Below are positions 42,215 through 51,200 of a DNA stretch of 64,000 nt, piece after piece (position 1 is the first letter of the stretch; every line of letters begins with the position of its first letter). Source of the DNA: Peptococcaceae bacterium UBA6116 (GTDB taxonomy: Bacteria; Bacillota; Desulfitobacteriia; Desulfitobacteriales; Syntrophobotulaceae); assembly GCA_002423425.1 (NCBI GenBank), contig DIWC01000041.1, positions 1 through 64,000 on the forward strand, read 5' to 3'. The translations under genes and the position numbers were made by a program. Below the pieces are notes generated by a model. It ran no database searches and had not been told where the DNA came from. It worked only from the letters and a program-made list of their open reading frames with translations.

Positions 42215-43612
42215 TTAATAATCAGGACACGTAACTCTCCGGATAAATTCGTCCATCCCCATATTGGCATAGCAATAAACGCGGGGTAAAAGGAAAAGGT
42301 TCTGCCGGGAATCTACCCAGCCTTTTTCCGTAGTGAATGCCATTCTGTAGCCCTCTTGTTGCAGCTTCTTAATTACCGTATCATTATGTTTACCATATGG
42401 ATAAGCAAAATAAAGGACATCTTGTCCTAAGATGCTTTTTAACGTTTCCCGGGAAGTCTGAAGCTCTGCAGTTATCTGATCAGGTTTTTGCTCGCTTAAA
42501 TCAAGGTGAGTAGCCGTATGTCCGCCAATTGTCCAGCCGGCTGATTGTAAGGACCGTAATTGATCAGCGCTTAAAAAGCCGCTCCCATTGATATAACTGG
42601 AAACTATAAACACAGTTGCCACAAAGCGGTATTTTTGCAAGATGGGTAAAGCATTGGTGTAATTATCTACATAGCCGTCATCAAAGGTAATAAGAAATGG
42701 TTTGGGTGGAAATTGGCCGTCCCCTCTTAAATTTTGTTCAAGCTGAACCGGGGTTAGAACATTGTAACCATGTTCAGCTAAAAAGCGCATTTGCTCCTCG
42801 AATTGTTCAGGCGGCATCCTGATAGGATTACCCTTTTCGGTTAATACCGAATGATAATAAAGAACAAACATTAAAGAATTTTTTTTGGACGAAGAATCTG
42901 TATTTCCCTGGAGAGCGGACGTTGGGGTTTGCTGCAGCAGCGCTTGAAATTCGGCACTGCTGCGTACCGGATCAAAATCATGTTCTGTTTTGGCTGTCTC
43001 TCTGGCATCGGGTTCAATGGCTATCGCTTGTTTTAAGTAGTTAACAGTTTGGTCAACATTCCCTTGACGACCGTAAATGCTGGCAATGCCATAATACGCC
43101 CAAGTATCATGGGAGTCAAGCTTGAGTGCAGTTTGGTAAGCGGAGATTGCATCGCTCCAGTTGCTGGCAAGCTCATTGGCCAGGCCGAGATTGAAATAAC
43201 CGTATTCATAGTCGGGTTTAAGATTTAAGGCTTTCTTAATTAGATCAATCCCTTCGGTATAACGTCCTTGAAAGGCGTAGGTTGCCCCTTTGCCGTTAAG
43301 CGCTTGATAACACTTAGGATTTAAGAACAAAGCTTTATTAAATAACGATAGAGCCTCAGAAAAATCCTTTTGGTAATATAATTTTAATCCCTGGTCATAG
43401 TAAGATAAAGCTTGTTGTTGCACTTCATTTGAAACTATTTGGGTTGAAGCGGAGCCGGATTGGGGAGAAGGATTTGTCTGGGAAGCAGAAGAAACGGTGT
43501 CCTTAACCTGGTTAACAGGTGGTTGTTTGGTAGTACTTACGATTAATGAGAAAACGACCAGCAAGAGAATTAAGAGGGAAAGTAAACTCAGTTTTCGAAA
43601 TTTTGCTTTCAT
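42215..43612 (-). CDS. TPR-domain polysaccharide deacetylase, membrane anchored
   Basis: 465 residues. N-terminal hydrophobic segment (LSLLSLLILLLVVFSLIV) anchors it, with a Ser/Gln/Pro-rich linker. About 65-230: TPR repeats (YYDQGLKLYYQKDFSEAL, ALFLNPKCYQALNGKGATYA). About 250-465: NodB-type deacetylase, with FLITFDDGYVDNYTNALPIL carrying the catalytic Asp/metal Asp pair, GGHTATHLDLS (His ligands) and YFAYPYGKHNDTVI. It would de-N-acetylate a surface glycan, with the TPR part binding a partner. It is downstream of the prepilin genes on the same strand. Confidence 0.85.
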   Translation of the reverse strand: MKAKFRKLSLLSLLILLLVVFSLIVSTTKQPPVNQVKDTVSSASQTNPSPQSGSASTQIVSNEVQQQALSYYDQGLKLYYQKDFSEALSLFNKALFLNPKCYQALNGKGATYAFQGRYTEGIDLIKKALNLKPDYEYGYFNLGLANELASNWSDAISAYQTALKLDSHDTWAYYGIASIYGRQGNVDQTVNYLKQAIAIEPDARETAKTEHDFDPVRSSAEFQALLQQTPTSALQGNTDSSSKKNSLMFVLYYHSVLTEKGNPIRMPPEQFEEQMRFLAEHGYNVLTPVQLEQNLRGDGQFPPKPFLITFDDGYVDNYTNALPILQKYRFVATVFIVSSYINGSGFLSADQLRSLQSAGWTIGGHTATHLDLSEQKPDQITAELQTSRETLKSILGQDVLYFAYPYGKHNDTVIKKLQQEGYRMAFTTEKGWVDSRQNLFLLPRVYCYANMGMDEFIRRVTCPDY

Positions 43613-43756
43613 ACTATATTCTCCCCTAATTTAGTTAATATACCTTATATTAGGTATATAATGATAACTTTACATATTCTAACATAAACCAACGCATTAT
43701 AGAATGACTCCTTATGTACAAGATTTTGCAAGTTGGTACTTCCAGCAGGGCAAGGC

Positions 43757-44146
43757 CTATGACCTCACATAAAACAAACTGTGCAGAAGGTAATTTCTTG
43801 TTTCGCTTCTCTCGTTCCAAATAACTTCCACTGTAATCCATAATATACTGTCGCTTTCCCATCCCACGTTAATTTTTTGCTTAAATTTTCCTATCTTTTC
43901 CTCCGTACCCACTATAGGATAGGTTTCGCCATATGAACTATCAGAATCTAAGTTATCAAGCATTTCATCCATTGCGGAACTGGCAAGATTGACAGCCTGG
44001 AGATAGTTTTCCGCCTGGGCTTCAGCTAAAGCTGCGGCATTCGTCACACTCAAGACGATGACAAAACCTAAACCAAAAATAAATAAGCCTAAGATAATAT
44101 CTAAAAATATGTAACCTCCGCTGCCGTTTTTCTCAGCTTCAAACAT
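43757..44146 (-). CDS. Prepilin-like protein (PilV/GspI-type)
   Basis: 129 residues. After GSGGYIFLDIILGLFIFGLG the hydrophobic N-terminal helix continues into an amphipathic region. The cleavage site resembles GGYIFLDI in place of the usual G-F/M-x(3)-E, with Asp at position +5 where Glu is usual. RBS GGAGAAG. Encoded just after another prepilin, so it is probably a minor pilin of a type IV pilus or a competence/secretion pseudopilus. Assembly genes are not in this window. Confidence 0.7.
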   Translation of the reverse strand: MFEAEKNGSGGYIFLDIILGLFIFGLGFVIVLSVTNAAALAEAQAENYLQAVNLASSAMDEMLDNLDSDSSYGETYPIVGTEEKIGKFKQKINVGWESDSILWITVEVIWNERSETRNYLLHSLFYVRS

Positions 44147-44160
44147 TACTTCTCCTTAGG

Positions 44161-44520
44161 TTAAAGGATCAAGGTCTTTCCATTGACATGTACTTCGAAG
44201 CGGGAATTGCAGCCCTTGTAATCATAAGGAATCTCCTCAAGATAAGGACCGCGCCAATTTTTTTCTCCCTGAGGTATTATTATCAGACTTTGCAAGCTAT
44301 CAGGATATCTTCCTACATCCAGATAATAGAGCTGTACCGCCCTCTCTACCTTCAAATAGTTAGACTTGTTAACTTCTGATTCTACATGCCTGATTATACC
44401 GTTAAAGTTTGGAATAGCAATAAAAGAAATTAGTCCCAGTATCACTAATATCAAAAGGACTTCCCATAATGTAAACCCTTTTTGGCCACGGTTAAATTTC
44501 TTCATATTATCGTGCCACAA
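44161..44520 (-). CDS. Type IV prepilin (PilA/GspG-like)
   Basis: 119 residues. RGQKGFTLWEVLLILVILG is a classical prepilin cleavage site (G|FTLWE) and membrane helix. The C-terminal part with RYPDSLQSLIIIPQG, the tryptophan-proline region and VHVNGKTLIL resembles GspG. TTG 44520 has GAGGAG nine bases upstream, whereas the in-frame ATG 44505 has none at usual distance; a short basic leader results. Follows aroB after 155 bases. Confidence 0.8.
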   Translation of the reverse strand: MWHDNMKKFNRGQKGFTLWEVLLILVILGLISFIAIPNFNGIIRHVESEVNKSNYLKVERAVQLYYLDVGRYPDSLQSLIIIPQGEKNWRGPYLEEIPYDYKGCNSRFEVHVNGKTLIL

Positions 44521-44542
44521 GTATAATTACTCCTCAAAAATA

Positions 44543-44595
44543 AATAAATGTAAATTATGCAAACAAGATAACTATTTACATATTTTACATTTATT
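44543..44595. repeat. 12-bp AT-rich inverted repeat in the aroB-prepilin gap
   Basis: AATAAATGTAAA (44543-44554) is complementary to TTTACATTTATT (44584-44595) with ATTTACAT in the loop. It may be an operator or the folded leader of the prepilin transcript. Confidence 0.45.
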
Positions 44596-44674
44596 GTCAT
44601 TTTCCTTCTTATTCTATCTCTATGTCTTAGTTTTTTTTAAAATCCAACAGTTTTATTATTTCAACTGTAAATTA

Positions 44675-45754
44675 TTATCTCATCACTTTTTTCCAGGCAC
44701 TGATAATTTCATCATCTTGACAATCTGCCGCCACCATAGATTTTCCCAAGCCGGCAGGCAAAATCAAAACTTTACTTCCTGCTTTATTCTTCTTATCGAC
44801 TGCCATGTGCCTGAGCAAAATTTGTGGATCGCAGGCTGCTATATCTTTTGGCAATTTCATTTTAGTCAAAAGATCAATAATCCTTTCTAATTCTTTCTCA
44901 GAGAGTAATCCTCTTGCATAAGCCAAATTTGCGGCTGCAGCTAACCCGATACTTACTCCTTGGCCATGGGTGATTCCCTTATAGGCACCAGCCGTTTCCA
45001 GAGCATGACCAAAGCTGTGACCAAGATTTAGAAGGATTCTTTGACCCTTTTCTTTCTCATCCTCAGTAACAATTTTTACTTTAACTGCTAGAGAACGAAT
45101 CGCAAGCCTTTTCAAAAACTCTAAATCATTATTTTGAATATCCTCAACATGATCTTCAATAAAGTTAAAAAGATCGGGATCAGCTACTAGGGCGTGCTTA
45201 ATAGTTTCAGCCAGACCGTTTTGAATCTCGTGCCAGGGTAGCGTCTGCAAGGTACTGAAATCCGACCAGACTGCCTGAGGAGGAGAAAAGGCACCTAATA
45301 AGTTTTTCCCGCGCGGATGATTAACTGCAACTTTCCCGCCGATACTGGAGTCAATTTGAGCTAAGAACGTAGTAGGAATGTGTATATACCTTAACCCTCT
45401 ATAAAAAATAGTAGCAAAAAAACCTGCCAGATCACCGATTACTCCTCCACCTAAGGCTAGAACCACGCTGTCCCTGTCCGTCTTGACTTTAATGGCCTCT
45501 TCGGTTAGTTTACTAAGGCTAGTTAATGTTTTTTCCTTTTCGCTATCAGGAACAATGATCCAATCAGTCCGGAATTCTTGTAAGCCGTCCATTACTCTCT
45601 TAGCATATAAATACTCTACCAGATTATTGGTAATGATTAAATAATGAGTATTTGACCCATATCTATCTTTAAGATAAGCACCTAGCCCTTCCAAGGAAAC
45701 ATCTAAAAATACTGGATATCCCTGAGTACCTCCGACATCAATTCTCTGTAACAT
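44675..45754 (-). CDS. aroB: 3-dehydroquinate synthase
   Basis: Second shikimate-pathway step, DAHP to dehydroquinate, with NAD and a divalent metal. 359 residues. VVLALGGGVIGDLAGFFATI and FYRGLRYIHIPTTFLAQIDSS are AroB signatures, followed by GKVAVNHPRGKNLLGAF and LNLGHSFGHALE with a metal His. Its start overlaps the aroK stop by one base. Confidence 0.95.
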   Translation of the reverse strand: MLQRIDVGGTQGYPVFLDVSLEGLGAYLKDRYGSNTHYLIITNNLVEYLYAKRVMDGLQEFRTDWIIVPDSEKEKTLTSLSKLTEEAIKVKTDRDSVVLALGGGVIGDLAGFFATIFYRGLRYIHIPTTFLAQIDSSIGGKVAVNHPRGKNLLGAFSPPQAVWSDFSTLQTLPWHEIQNGLAETIKHALVADPDLFNFIEDHVEDIQNNDLEFLKRLAIRSLAVKVKIVTEDEKEKGQRILLNLGHSFGHALETAGAYKGITHGQGVSIGLAAAANLAYARGLLSEKELERIIDLLTKMKLPKDIAACDPQILLRHMAVDKKNKAGSKVLILPAGLGKSMVAADCQDDEIISAWKKVMR

Positions 45755-46290
45755 TACCCCTGCCCCCCTTTAAGTAGCGTAAGAATCTCTGCTGCCATCG
45801 CCGCTATATCTTTATCCGAAGTATCGATCGTAAGCGAAGCCTTGTTATAAGTATCCTGCCGCTCAATCCAAAGCCGTTCTAATTCCTCTTTGTTTTTAGC
45901 CAGCAAAGGACGTTCCTCACATCCTTCTGCTCTTTGCAATGCGACTTTCAAAGGAACATAAAGATGAATAAGGATACCGATCTTTTCAAGTCTGGCCAGA
46001 TTATCCGGATTTAATATCATGCCTCCGCCTGTAGCAATTACGTTATTTTGAACATTAGCCAGTCTCCGAACCATATGGCTTTCCTCAGCACGGAACCCTG
46101 CTTCACCATATTTACTAAATAACTCCGCAACAGTAAAACCTGTCAATCTTTCGATTTCATAATCGGTATCAATATAATCCCAGCCTAATTCCTGGGCTAA
46201 TATTTGGCCTACACTACTCTTACCCGCTGCCATAAACCCTACCAGGATAATATTTTGAACTGTTAATGATGATTGAATACATTCCGACAT
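45754..46290 (-). CDS. aroK: Shikimate kinase
   Basis: Phosphorylates shikimate at O3. 178 residues. P-loop LVGFMAAGKSSVGQILA, YIDTDYEIERLTG, FRAEESHMVRRLA and the ATGGGM motif are all present. Start ATG with a weak CGGGGA RBS. Overlaps aroB by one base and lies 15 bases behind a prepilin gene. Confidence 0.94.
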   Translation of the reverse strand: MSECIQSSLTVQNIILVGFMAAGKSSVGQILAQELGWDYIDTDYEIERLTGFTVAELFSKYGEAGFRAEESHMVRRLANVQNNVIATGGGMILNPDNLARLEKIGILIHLYVPLKVALQRAEGCEERPLLAKNKEELERLWIERQDTYNKASLTIDTSDKDIAAMAAEILTLLKGGQG

Positions 46291-46305
46291 AGTTTAATTC
46301 CCCGT

Positions 46306-46734
46306 TCATTCTAGCCTTATCCTGCCCAGAACCGGAGCAACGATAATCTTTCTTTCCAGATTCCCTGCCTTTAATATCACCGTCATCCCTACATTTGGTG
46401 CACCTGTAGGTAAAAAAGTAAGTTCGGAAGGACTATTACTAAAACGCACCCCTGTAGGCAAACTCTGCAAACTGACCAATTCACTTTGTTTAAAGATTTT
46501 ATATTCATTAGTATATGGGGAGAATTTCACTTGATACCAAACATTATTGGAAATCGCGGCCTGTTGGGTTTCTCTTAAATCTTCCTGCAGTTCAGTTGCC
46601 GATATCTCTATATTCTTTTTTTCAAAATCATGGGGAATCCTGATTAATAATGAGAACCCGGCACCTGCCAAGATAATAAGTACGAGCAATATTTCCATTA
46701 ACGTGTATCCGAGACAATTGTTTGGTATCTTCAT
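46306..46734 (-). CDS. Pseudopilin (GspH/PilE-like)
   Basis: 142 residues. LGYTLMEILLVLIILAGAGF follows a short leader: G-Y-T-L-M-E is a prepilin peptidase site with Glu+5. The C-terminal part (VKFSPYTNEYKIF and VTVILKAG-like strands) is the GspH-type beta domain. It is inserted between aroE and aroK. Confidence 0.78.
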   Translation of the reverse strand: MKIPNNCLGYTLMEILLVLIILAGAGFSLLIRIPHDFEKKNIEISATELQEDLRETQQAAISNNVWYQVKFSPYTNEYKIFKQSELVSLQSLPTGVRFSNSPSELTFLPTGAPNVGMTVILKAGNLERKIIVAPVLGRIRLE

Positions 46735-46746
46735 CTTTCTCCCCGT

Positions 46747-47559
46747 TTAAACTTCCAATAACGCATTGCGCATTACAGAAACAGGAGCTTCGATGTCCAA
46801 CCAGATTTTCCAGGAAAGAGCTCCCTGATACAACAGCATTTCCAAACCATTGATTATCTTGCAGCCTTTATCTGCTGCTTCTGCCAAAAAAAGCGTAACC
46901 GGAGGCCTGTATATTAAATCTACGACACATGATGCCGGATTTATCCCGTCCAATCTAAGCGGATATTGTTCCCCACCCATCCCCACAGCTGTAGTTTGAA
47001 CCAATAAATCTACATATCTAAGCCATTCTCCGGCAGCAAGTACTCCCCAATCAGCTCTTCCGCCAAGGTCTAAGACCTGCCCGGCAAGTTTTTTTGCTTT
47101 TTCTTCAGTGCGGTTGAGGATCAAGAGCTCCGCTTTTCTATTTGCTAAGGCTACGGCAATAGCCTTAGCTGCTCCACCTGCCCCAAGAATAACTACTTTT
47201 TTCCCTTCAAAATTATAGCCTTTATCTAATAAGGATTCAATAAACCCTTCCCCATCAGTATTATGTCCTTCTAAAGAGCCGTGGGCAGCCTTGACGGTGT
47301 TAACAGCACCTATTGCTAAGGCCTGCGCCGTAATACTATCGAGAAGTGGCATAATATGTTCCTTTAGAGGGTAAGTCACATTCCAACCGTCATAGTTATT
47401 TATCTTCAGGAAGTCTATACCCTGCCCAAGCTCGTCAATACGCAGCGGAATCCTATGATACTCGGCATTAATACCTAACGCTTTATAGCCTGCTTCATGC
47501 ATTAACGGAGATAGAGAATGTTCAATTGGAAAGCCAATAACCGCAAACCTTTTTTTCAT
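46747..47559 (-). CDS. aroE: Shikimate dehydrogenase
   Basis: NADPH-dependent reduction of dehydroshikimate. 270 residues. GFPIEHSLSPLMHEAGYKAL and VTYPLKEHIMPLLD hold the substrate site (Lys in YPLK), with nucleotide binding in VVILGAGGAAKAIAVALANR. The Rossmann motif and MLLYQGALSWKIW C-terminus are normal. Start overlaps the yqeG stop by one base. Confidence 0.95.
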   Translation of the reverse strand: MKKRFAVIGFPIEHSLSPLMHEAGYKALGINAEYHRIPLRIDELGQGIDFLKINNYDGWNVTYPLKEHIMPLLDSITAQALAIGAVNTVKAAHGSLEGHNTDGEGFIESLLDKGYNFEGKKVVILGAGGAAKAIAVALANRKAELLILNRTEEKAKKLAGQVLDLGGRADWGVLAAGEWLRYVDLLVQTTAVGMGGEQYPLRLDGINPASCVVDLIYRPPVTLFLAEAADKGCKIINGLEMLLYQGALSWKIWLDIEAPVSVMRNALLEV

Positions 47560-48095
47560 TATAATCTAGCCAACCCATCACTTGACTTTGCTAATTTTCT
47601 AGTGTACTTTACTTTCCTGCCGACAATTTTTTCCATAAACCTTAAAACTTTTGTGCCGGCAAACTCCCGCTCATCTATCGGGGGAAGCAGGATTGTCATC
47701 ATCCCAATGCGATTTCCACCTAAGACGTCTGTAAAAAGTTGATCTCCAACTACTGCAGCCTCTGACTTCTTTAACTCTAAAGTTTTAAGCCCCTTAAGAA
47801 ATGCCTTCTTTCTGGGCTTAGCAGCTTGATAAACATAAAGTATATCCAAAACATCTGCTACAGCCGACACCCGGTCTGGATGGCGGTTATTGGATATGAT
47901 ACAGGCTTTTATTCCTTGTATCTTAATTTTCTTAAACCAGTCTATCACTTCTCCGGTTAGAGATGTCTCATTCCAAGGAGAAATTGTATTATCCAGATCA
48001 AGAAGTAAGCCCTTAATGCCATTCGACAGAAGGTCTTCAACCGGAATATCTTGGATAGACCCATATTGAAAGTCAGGGCGTAAAATACCGATCAA
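47559..48095 (-). CDS. yqeG: YqeG-family HAD phosphatase
   Basis: 178 residues of the HAD-IIIA YqeG family. GLLLDLDNTISPWN is motif I with two Asp, ACIISNNRHPDRVSAV motif II and VGDQLFTDVLGGNRIGM motif IV. Often linked to aroE in Firmicutes, as here. Substrate unproved; in Bacillus YqeG sits with yqeH/aroE. Confidence 0.9.
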   Translation of the reverse strand: MIGILRPDFQYGSIQDIPVEDLLSNGIKGLLLDLDNTISPWNETSLTGEVIDWFKKIKIQGIKACIISNNRHPDRVSAVADVLDILYVYQAAKPRKKAFLKGLKTLELKKSEAAVVGDQLFTDVLGGNRIGMMTILLPPIDEREFAGTKVLRFMEKIVGRKVKYTRKLAKSSDGLARL

Positions 48096-48177
48096 TAAAA
48101 TAACTTCCTCTGCTTTTTCTTTCTATATCATTTTCTGCTTTCCAAACTATTATATATCAACAGAATGTTCCAGAGCA

Positions 48178-48318
48178 ACTATCAAAAAATACAAGACCTC
48201 AATGAAAGAACTGGAAGAGAACGCTTTGGCTACTCTAATCAGTCTTTTCCCTGAGGCCGAAGGCAAAATTGAAACGACGAATGTGGTAACCCCGATGACC
48301 TATGTACGGTACTGCGGT
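48178..48318 (+). pseudogene. CrtI-like FAD oxidoreductase C-terminal scrap
   Basis: Plus-strand translation reads KELEENALATLISLFPEAEG then KIETTNVVTPMTYVRYCG. This resembles the KIEVxDVATPLTxERYTG region of phytoene desaturase-like FAD oxidoreductases. About 45 residues survive, with no start. It lies between yqeG and the chemotaxis receptor, both on the other strand. Confidence 0.6.
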
Positions 48319-48321
48319 TTT

Positions 48322-50046
48322 TTACACCTTAAACTTGTTTATCAAGTTACTGAGGTTCTGAGCTAACTGAGCCTGGTTTTGTGCAACACTTGATACCTGC
48401 TCCATAGCCTTGGAGGTTTCTCCCATATTTGCAGCAATTTCCTGCGTGCTGCTTGTTGCCTCACTGACAGACGTAACTACTATTTCAATAGCCTTGTTAA
48501 CTTGTTCAATAGAAGCAGACATCTGCTCGGAAGTCGAAGCAAAGTTTTCAACAAGGTTGCCCATTGTATCCGCATCATTAGCATACTGAGCCCCTGTTTC
48601 AACCATAGTTTCATAGTCTTTTGTAACCTTTTCATCAATAAACTGCAAAATATCCGAAGAGTTTTGGGACAGATTACTAAACGCATTCTGAACTTTAACA
48701 ATTACACTCTGTATCCCTGTCACCGTATCCGCAGACTGTTCAGCCAGTTTTCTTACTTCTTCAGCCACTACAGCAAAACCTCTGCCTTGTTCACCGGCTC
48801 GTGCGGCTTCAATAGCCGCATTTAAGGCCAGCAGATTGGTTTGTCCTGCTATATCGGAAATAGTCTGAGCCATTAGCTCAATCTCTTTGACGACTTCCCC
48901 TTCTTTAATGGCCTTCATGATTCCGGCTTGTTTCTCTTCATAAATTTCCGTAGCTATCCGACTCGATTCTTGAGCATTGGTACTCATTTTCTCAGCGCGG
49001 GCTTCTATTTCTTTAAGAATCTTACTTCCCTCAGCAGCTCTTTGGGAAAGCTGGAGTGCACCCTTCTCAATTTTTTCTCCTAAAGCGCCGACTTCTTGTG
49101 TAGATGAAGAAGTCTCCTCCATCCCAGCCATAATTTCATGAGTAGAAGAATTTACATTAATTCCCTGGGCTGTTACTTCTTCCGCCGAAGCTGAAAGCTG
49201 TTCGCTGGAAGCACTCATATCCTCGGTCGTGCTCAGTACTTGCCGGATTAGATTCCTTAAATTCGTCCCTATATCATTAAAAGCACGCGCTAATATTCCT
49301 AGTTCATCTTTTCTGTTCAAAAACTCTCGCGCAACATCAACAGAAAAGTTCCCTTGAGCCAGAAGTCTGGCCTGTTCTACTGCGGCCATGATCGGACGGC
49401 TTATAATTCTTCCGAGAAGAAAGCTGAATAAAATGGCAACAATCAAACCGAATAGAGTTAGTCCCATCGTCATCAAGCAGGATAAACTATAGGCTTTTTC
49501 TGAAGATTCAACTAAATTCTTGCTATCAAGTATAACTTCCTGCTGGATAGTCTTGATCATTTCCCCCAGTCTGTTTTGATCCGATTCAACCTGGATACTT
49601 AACTGATCGGCAAGAGTATAATCATCCTTATGTATAGCGTCAATGAACTGCGTCAAAGTATCTATAAATTTCTGATTATTAATTTGACAAGTGTCAAGGT
49701 AAGTTTTTCCCTTTTCTGTTAATTGATAAGTCCCCAATTCTTCAAGGCGCTTATTATTTTGCTGTGATAAATTCTGAATCTGATCGATAGCGTTTGAAAC
49801 TGCTTTTATGTCAGCAGACTGCCATACAACGGTCTGAACATATTGAGCAGATACTAAAGAATTATCGTAAATTGAGTTTAATAAAACAATACGTTCAATC
49901 CCATTTTTTTGCATACTAACGAGATTATTATTGACTTTATTTAAATTGAAAAGCGCAAATCCTCCTTCTGCTGTAATGATGAAAGCCATAAGCAGAAAGC
50001 TGACTAAAAGCTTATTCTTTGTCTTCATATTTAAAAACCATTTCAT
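48322..50046 (-). CDS. Methyl-accepting chemotaxis protein
   Basis: 574 residues. Transmembrane helices at about 12-30 and 192-212 bracket a 160-residue four-helix-bundle (4HB_MCP-like) sensor. HAMP domain follows (about 213-265; LLAQGNFSVDVAREFLNRK). Cytoplasmic signalling coiled coil with the highly conserved hairpin around ISDIAGQTNLLALNAAIEAA and GRGFAVVAEEVRKLAEQSAD. RBS CTAGGGGG. Ligand unknown. No che or flagellar genes are next to it; a promoter of sigma-28 type was not seen. Confidence 0.93.
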   Translation of the reverse strand: MKWFLNMKTKNKLLVSFLLMAFIITAEGGFALFNLNKVNNNLVSMQKNGIERIVLLNSIYDNSLVSAQYVQTVVWQSADIKAVSNAIDQIQNLSQQNNKRLEELGTYQLTEKGKTYLDTCQINNQKFIDTLTQFIDAIHKDDYTLADQLSIQVESDQNRLGEMIKTIQQEVILDSKNLVESSEKAYSLSCLMTMGLTLFGLIVAILFSFLLGRIISRPIMAAVEQARLLAQGNFSVDVAREFLNRKDELGILARAFNDIGTNLRNLIRQVLSTTEDMSASSEQLSASAEEVTAQGINVNSSTHEIMAGMEETSSSTQEVGALGEKIEKGALQLSQRAAEGSKILKEIEARAEKMSTNAQESSRIATEIYEEKQAGIMKAIKEGEVVKEIELMAQTISDIAGQTNLLALNAAIEAARAGEQGRGFAVVAEEVRKLAEQSADTVTGIQSVIVKVQNAFSNLSQNSSDILQFIDEKVTKDYETMVETGAQYANDADTMGNLVENFASTSEQMSASIEQVNKAIEIVVTSVSEATSSTQEIAANMGETSKAMEQVSSVAQNQAQLAQNLSNLINKFKV

Positions 50047-50232
50047 ACCTTTTCCCCCTAGTTCGTTTTTAGCTTAATCTGTTATTCGGATACTTCAGTG
50101 TTCTTTTTCCAGAATAAAACAAAATAAGAAAAAGAAATAATCTCGTTTATTTTCTTCTTAACACGCCTAAATCATAAGATATTTTGGGTATATTGTCAAT
50201 TATATGCATTTAATAAAATAGCTGTCAAGATA

Positions 50233-50979
50233 CTATTTTGGCCGGTGATCTTTCATTTCCTCAGTTAATTTTTGAACAGCCTTTTTTTCAATTCTGGAAA
50301 CATATGATCGGGATATACCAAGAATTTTTGCAATCTCCCGCTGTGTTTTTCTCGGCCCGTTCATCAGCCCAAAACGCAGCTGAACCACCGTCCGTTCTCT
50401 GCGGGAAAGACACTTAAGCTTATCGAGAACGACTCTTTGTTCAAATTCTTTTTCAATCTGATCTGAGATAGCATCCGGATCTGTTCCCAAAACATCAATA
50501 AGATTGATGGTATTCCCTTCCTTGTCGGTGCCAATCGGATCATACATGGAAACTTCGCCTCTTGATTTCTTAAGGGATCGAAGATACATCAATATCTCAT
50601 TTTCTATACAGCGGGCAGCATAAGTTGCCAAGCGTGTACCTTTATCGGCATTATAGGTGTTAATTCCTTTAATTAAGCCAATAGTGCCGATAGAAATAAG
50701 ATCATCGCTGTCTTCACCCGTCCCGTCATATTTTTTTACAAGATGGGCAACAAGTCTTAAATTATGCTCAATTAGCCTATTCCTGGCATTTTCAACCATA
50801 ATCTCATCCGGCGATTGTCTGGTTTCATCTTTGAAATCAGCGAGTATTCTTAGGTACTCACCCTCCTCCTGCTCCCCCAAAGGTTGAGGGAAAGCATTAT
50901 TATTGATATATGAAACAAGCAGGGTCACCCCTTTGATAACCGATAAAGCTAGCCCGACCAAAAAAACCTCAGTAATCAT
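50233..50979 (-). CDS. sigK: Pro-sigma-K, late mother-cell sporulation sigma
   Basis: 248 residues. The N-terminal 20 or so hydrophobic residues (VFLVGLALSVIKGVTLLV) are a pro-sequence like that removed by SpoIVFB, followed by SYINNNAFPQPLG, nearly identical to Bacillus pro-sigma-K. Region 2 has NLRLVAHLVKKYDGTGEDSDD and LISIGTIGLIKGINTYNADK. Region 4 ends GISRSYVSRIEKKAVQKL. RBS ACAGGAG. The gene is uninterrupted, so no skin excision is needed; yet an element with a serine recombinase begins about 200 bases upstream. CATAGTTA at about 51020 on the minus strand is a weak candidate sigma-E -10. Confidence 0.93.
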   Translation of the reverse strand: MITEVFLVGLALSVIKGVTLLVSYINNNAFPQPLGEQEEGEYLRILADFKDETRQSPDEIMVENARNRLIEHNLRLVAHLVKKYDGTGEDSDDLISIGTIGLIKGINTYNADKGTRLATYAARCIENEILMYLRSLKKSRGEVSMYDPIGTDKEGNTINLIDVLGTDPDAISDQIEKEFEQRVVLDKLKCLSRRERTVVQLRFGLMNGPRKTQREIAKILGISRSYVSRIEKKAVQKLTEEMKDHRPK

Positions 50980-51163
50980 TTTCTCCTGTCAACCCCTTTC
51001 GCCGGTCTAATAATAACTATGCACAGGAGAAAAAAATACTTCCTAATTGCGGTTTGGTAATTTTTCGGATCTAAAATCCGTTATTTACAAGATCCTTTGG
51101 AATACCATAAAAAAAAGCAGCCTTTTGTGGGTGCGTCTTAGGGATTTGTAATCCCGGAAAAAT
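50980..51163. other. Region containing the left junction of the integrated element
   Basis: Between sigK and the recombinase terminator lies the left attachment site, whose exact bases cannot be set without the other end or an empty site. GGGATTTGTAATCCC (51140-51154) is a short palindrome near the boundary. Sigma-K leader sequence occupies about 50980-51060. Confidence 0.45.
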
Positions 51164-51200
51164 ATCGGCATAGCTTGGTTTAATTACCGGCTATGCCGAT
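51164..51200 (-). terminator. Terminator of the recombinase gene
   Basis: ATCGGCATAGC (51164-51174) pairs perfectly with GCTATGCCGAT (51190-51200), and T runs follow on both strands. The minus-strand stop codon of the recombinase lies within it. Confidence 0.82.
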
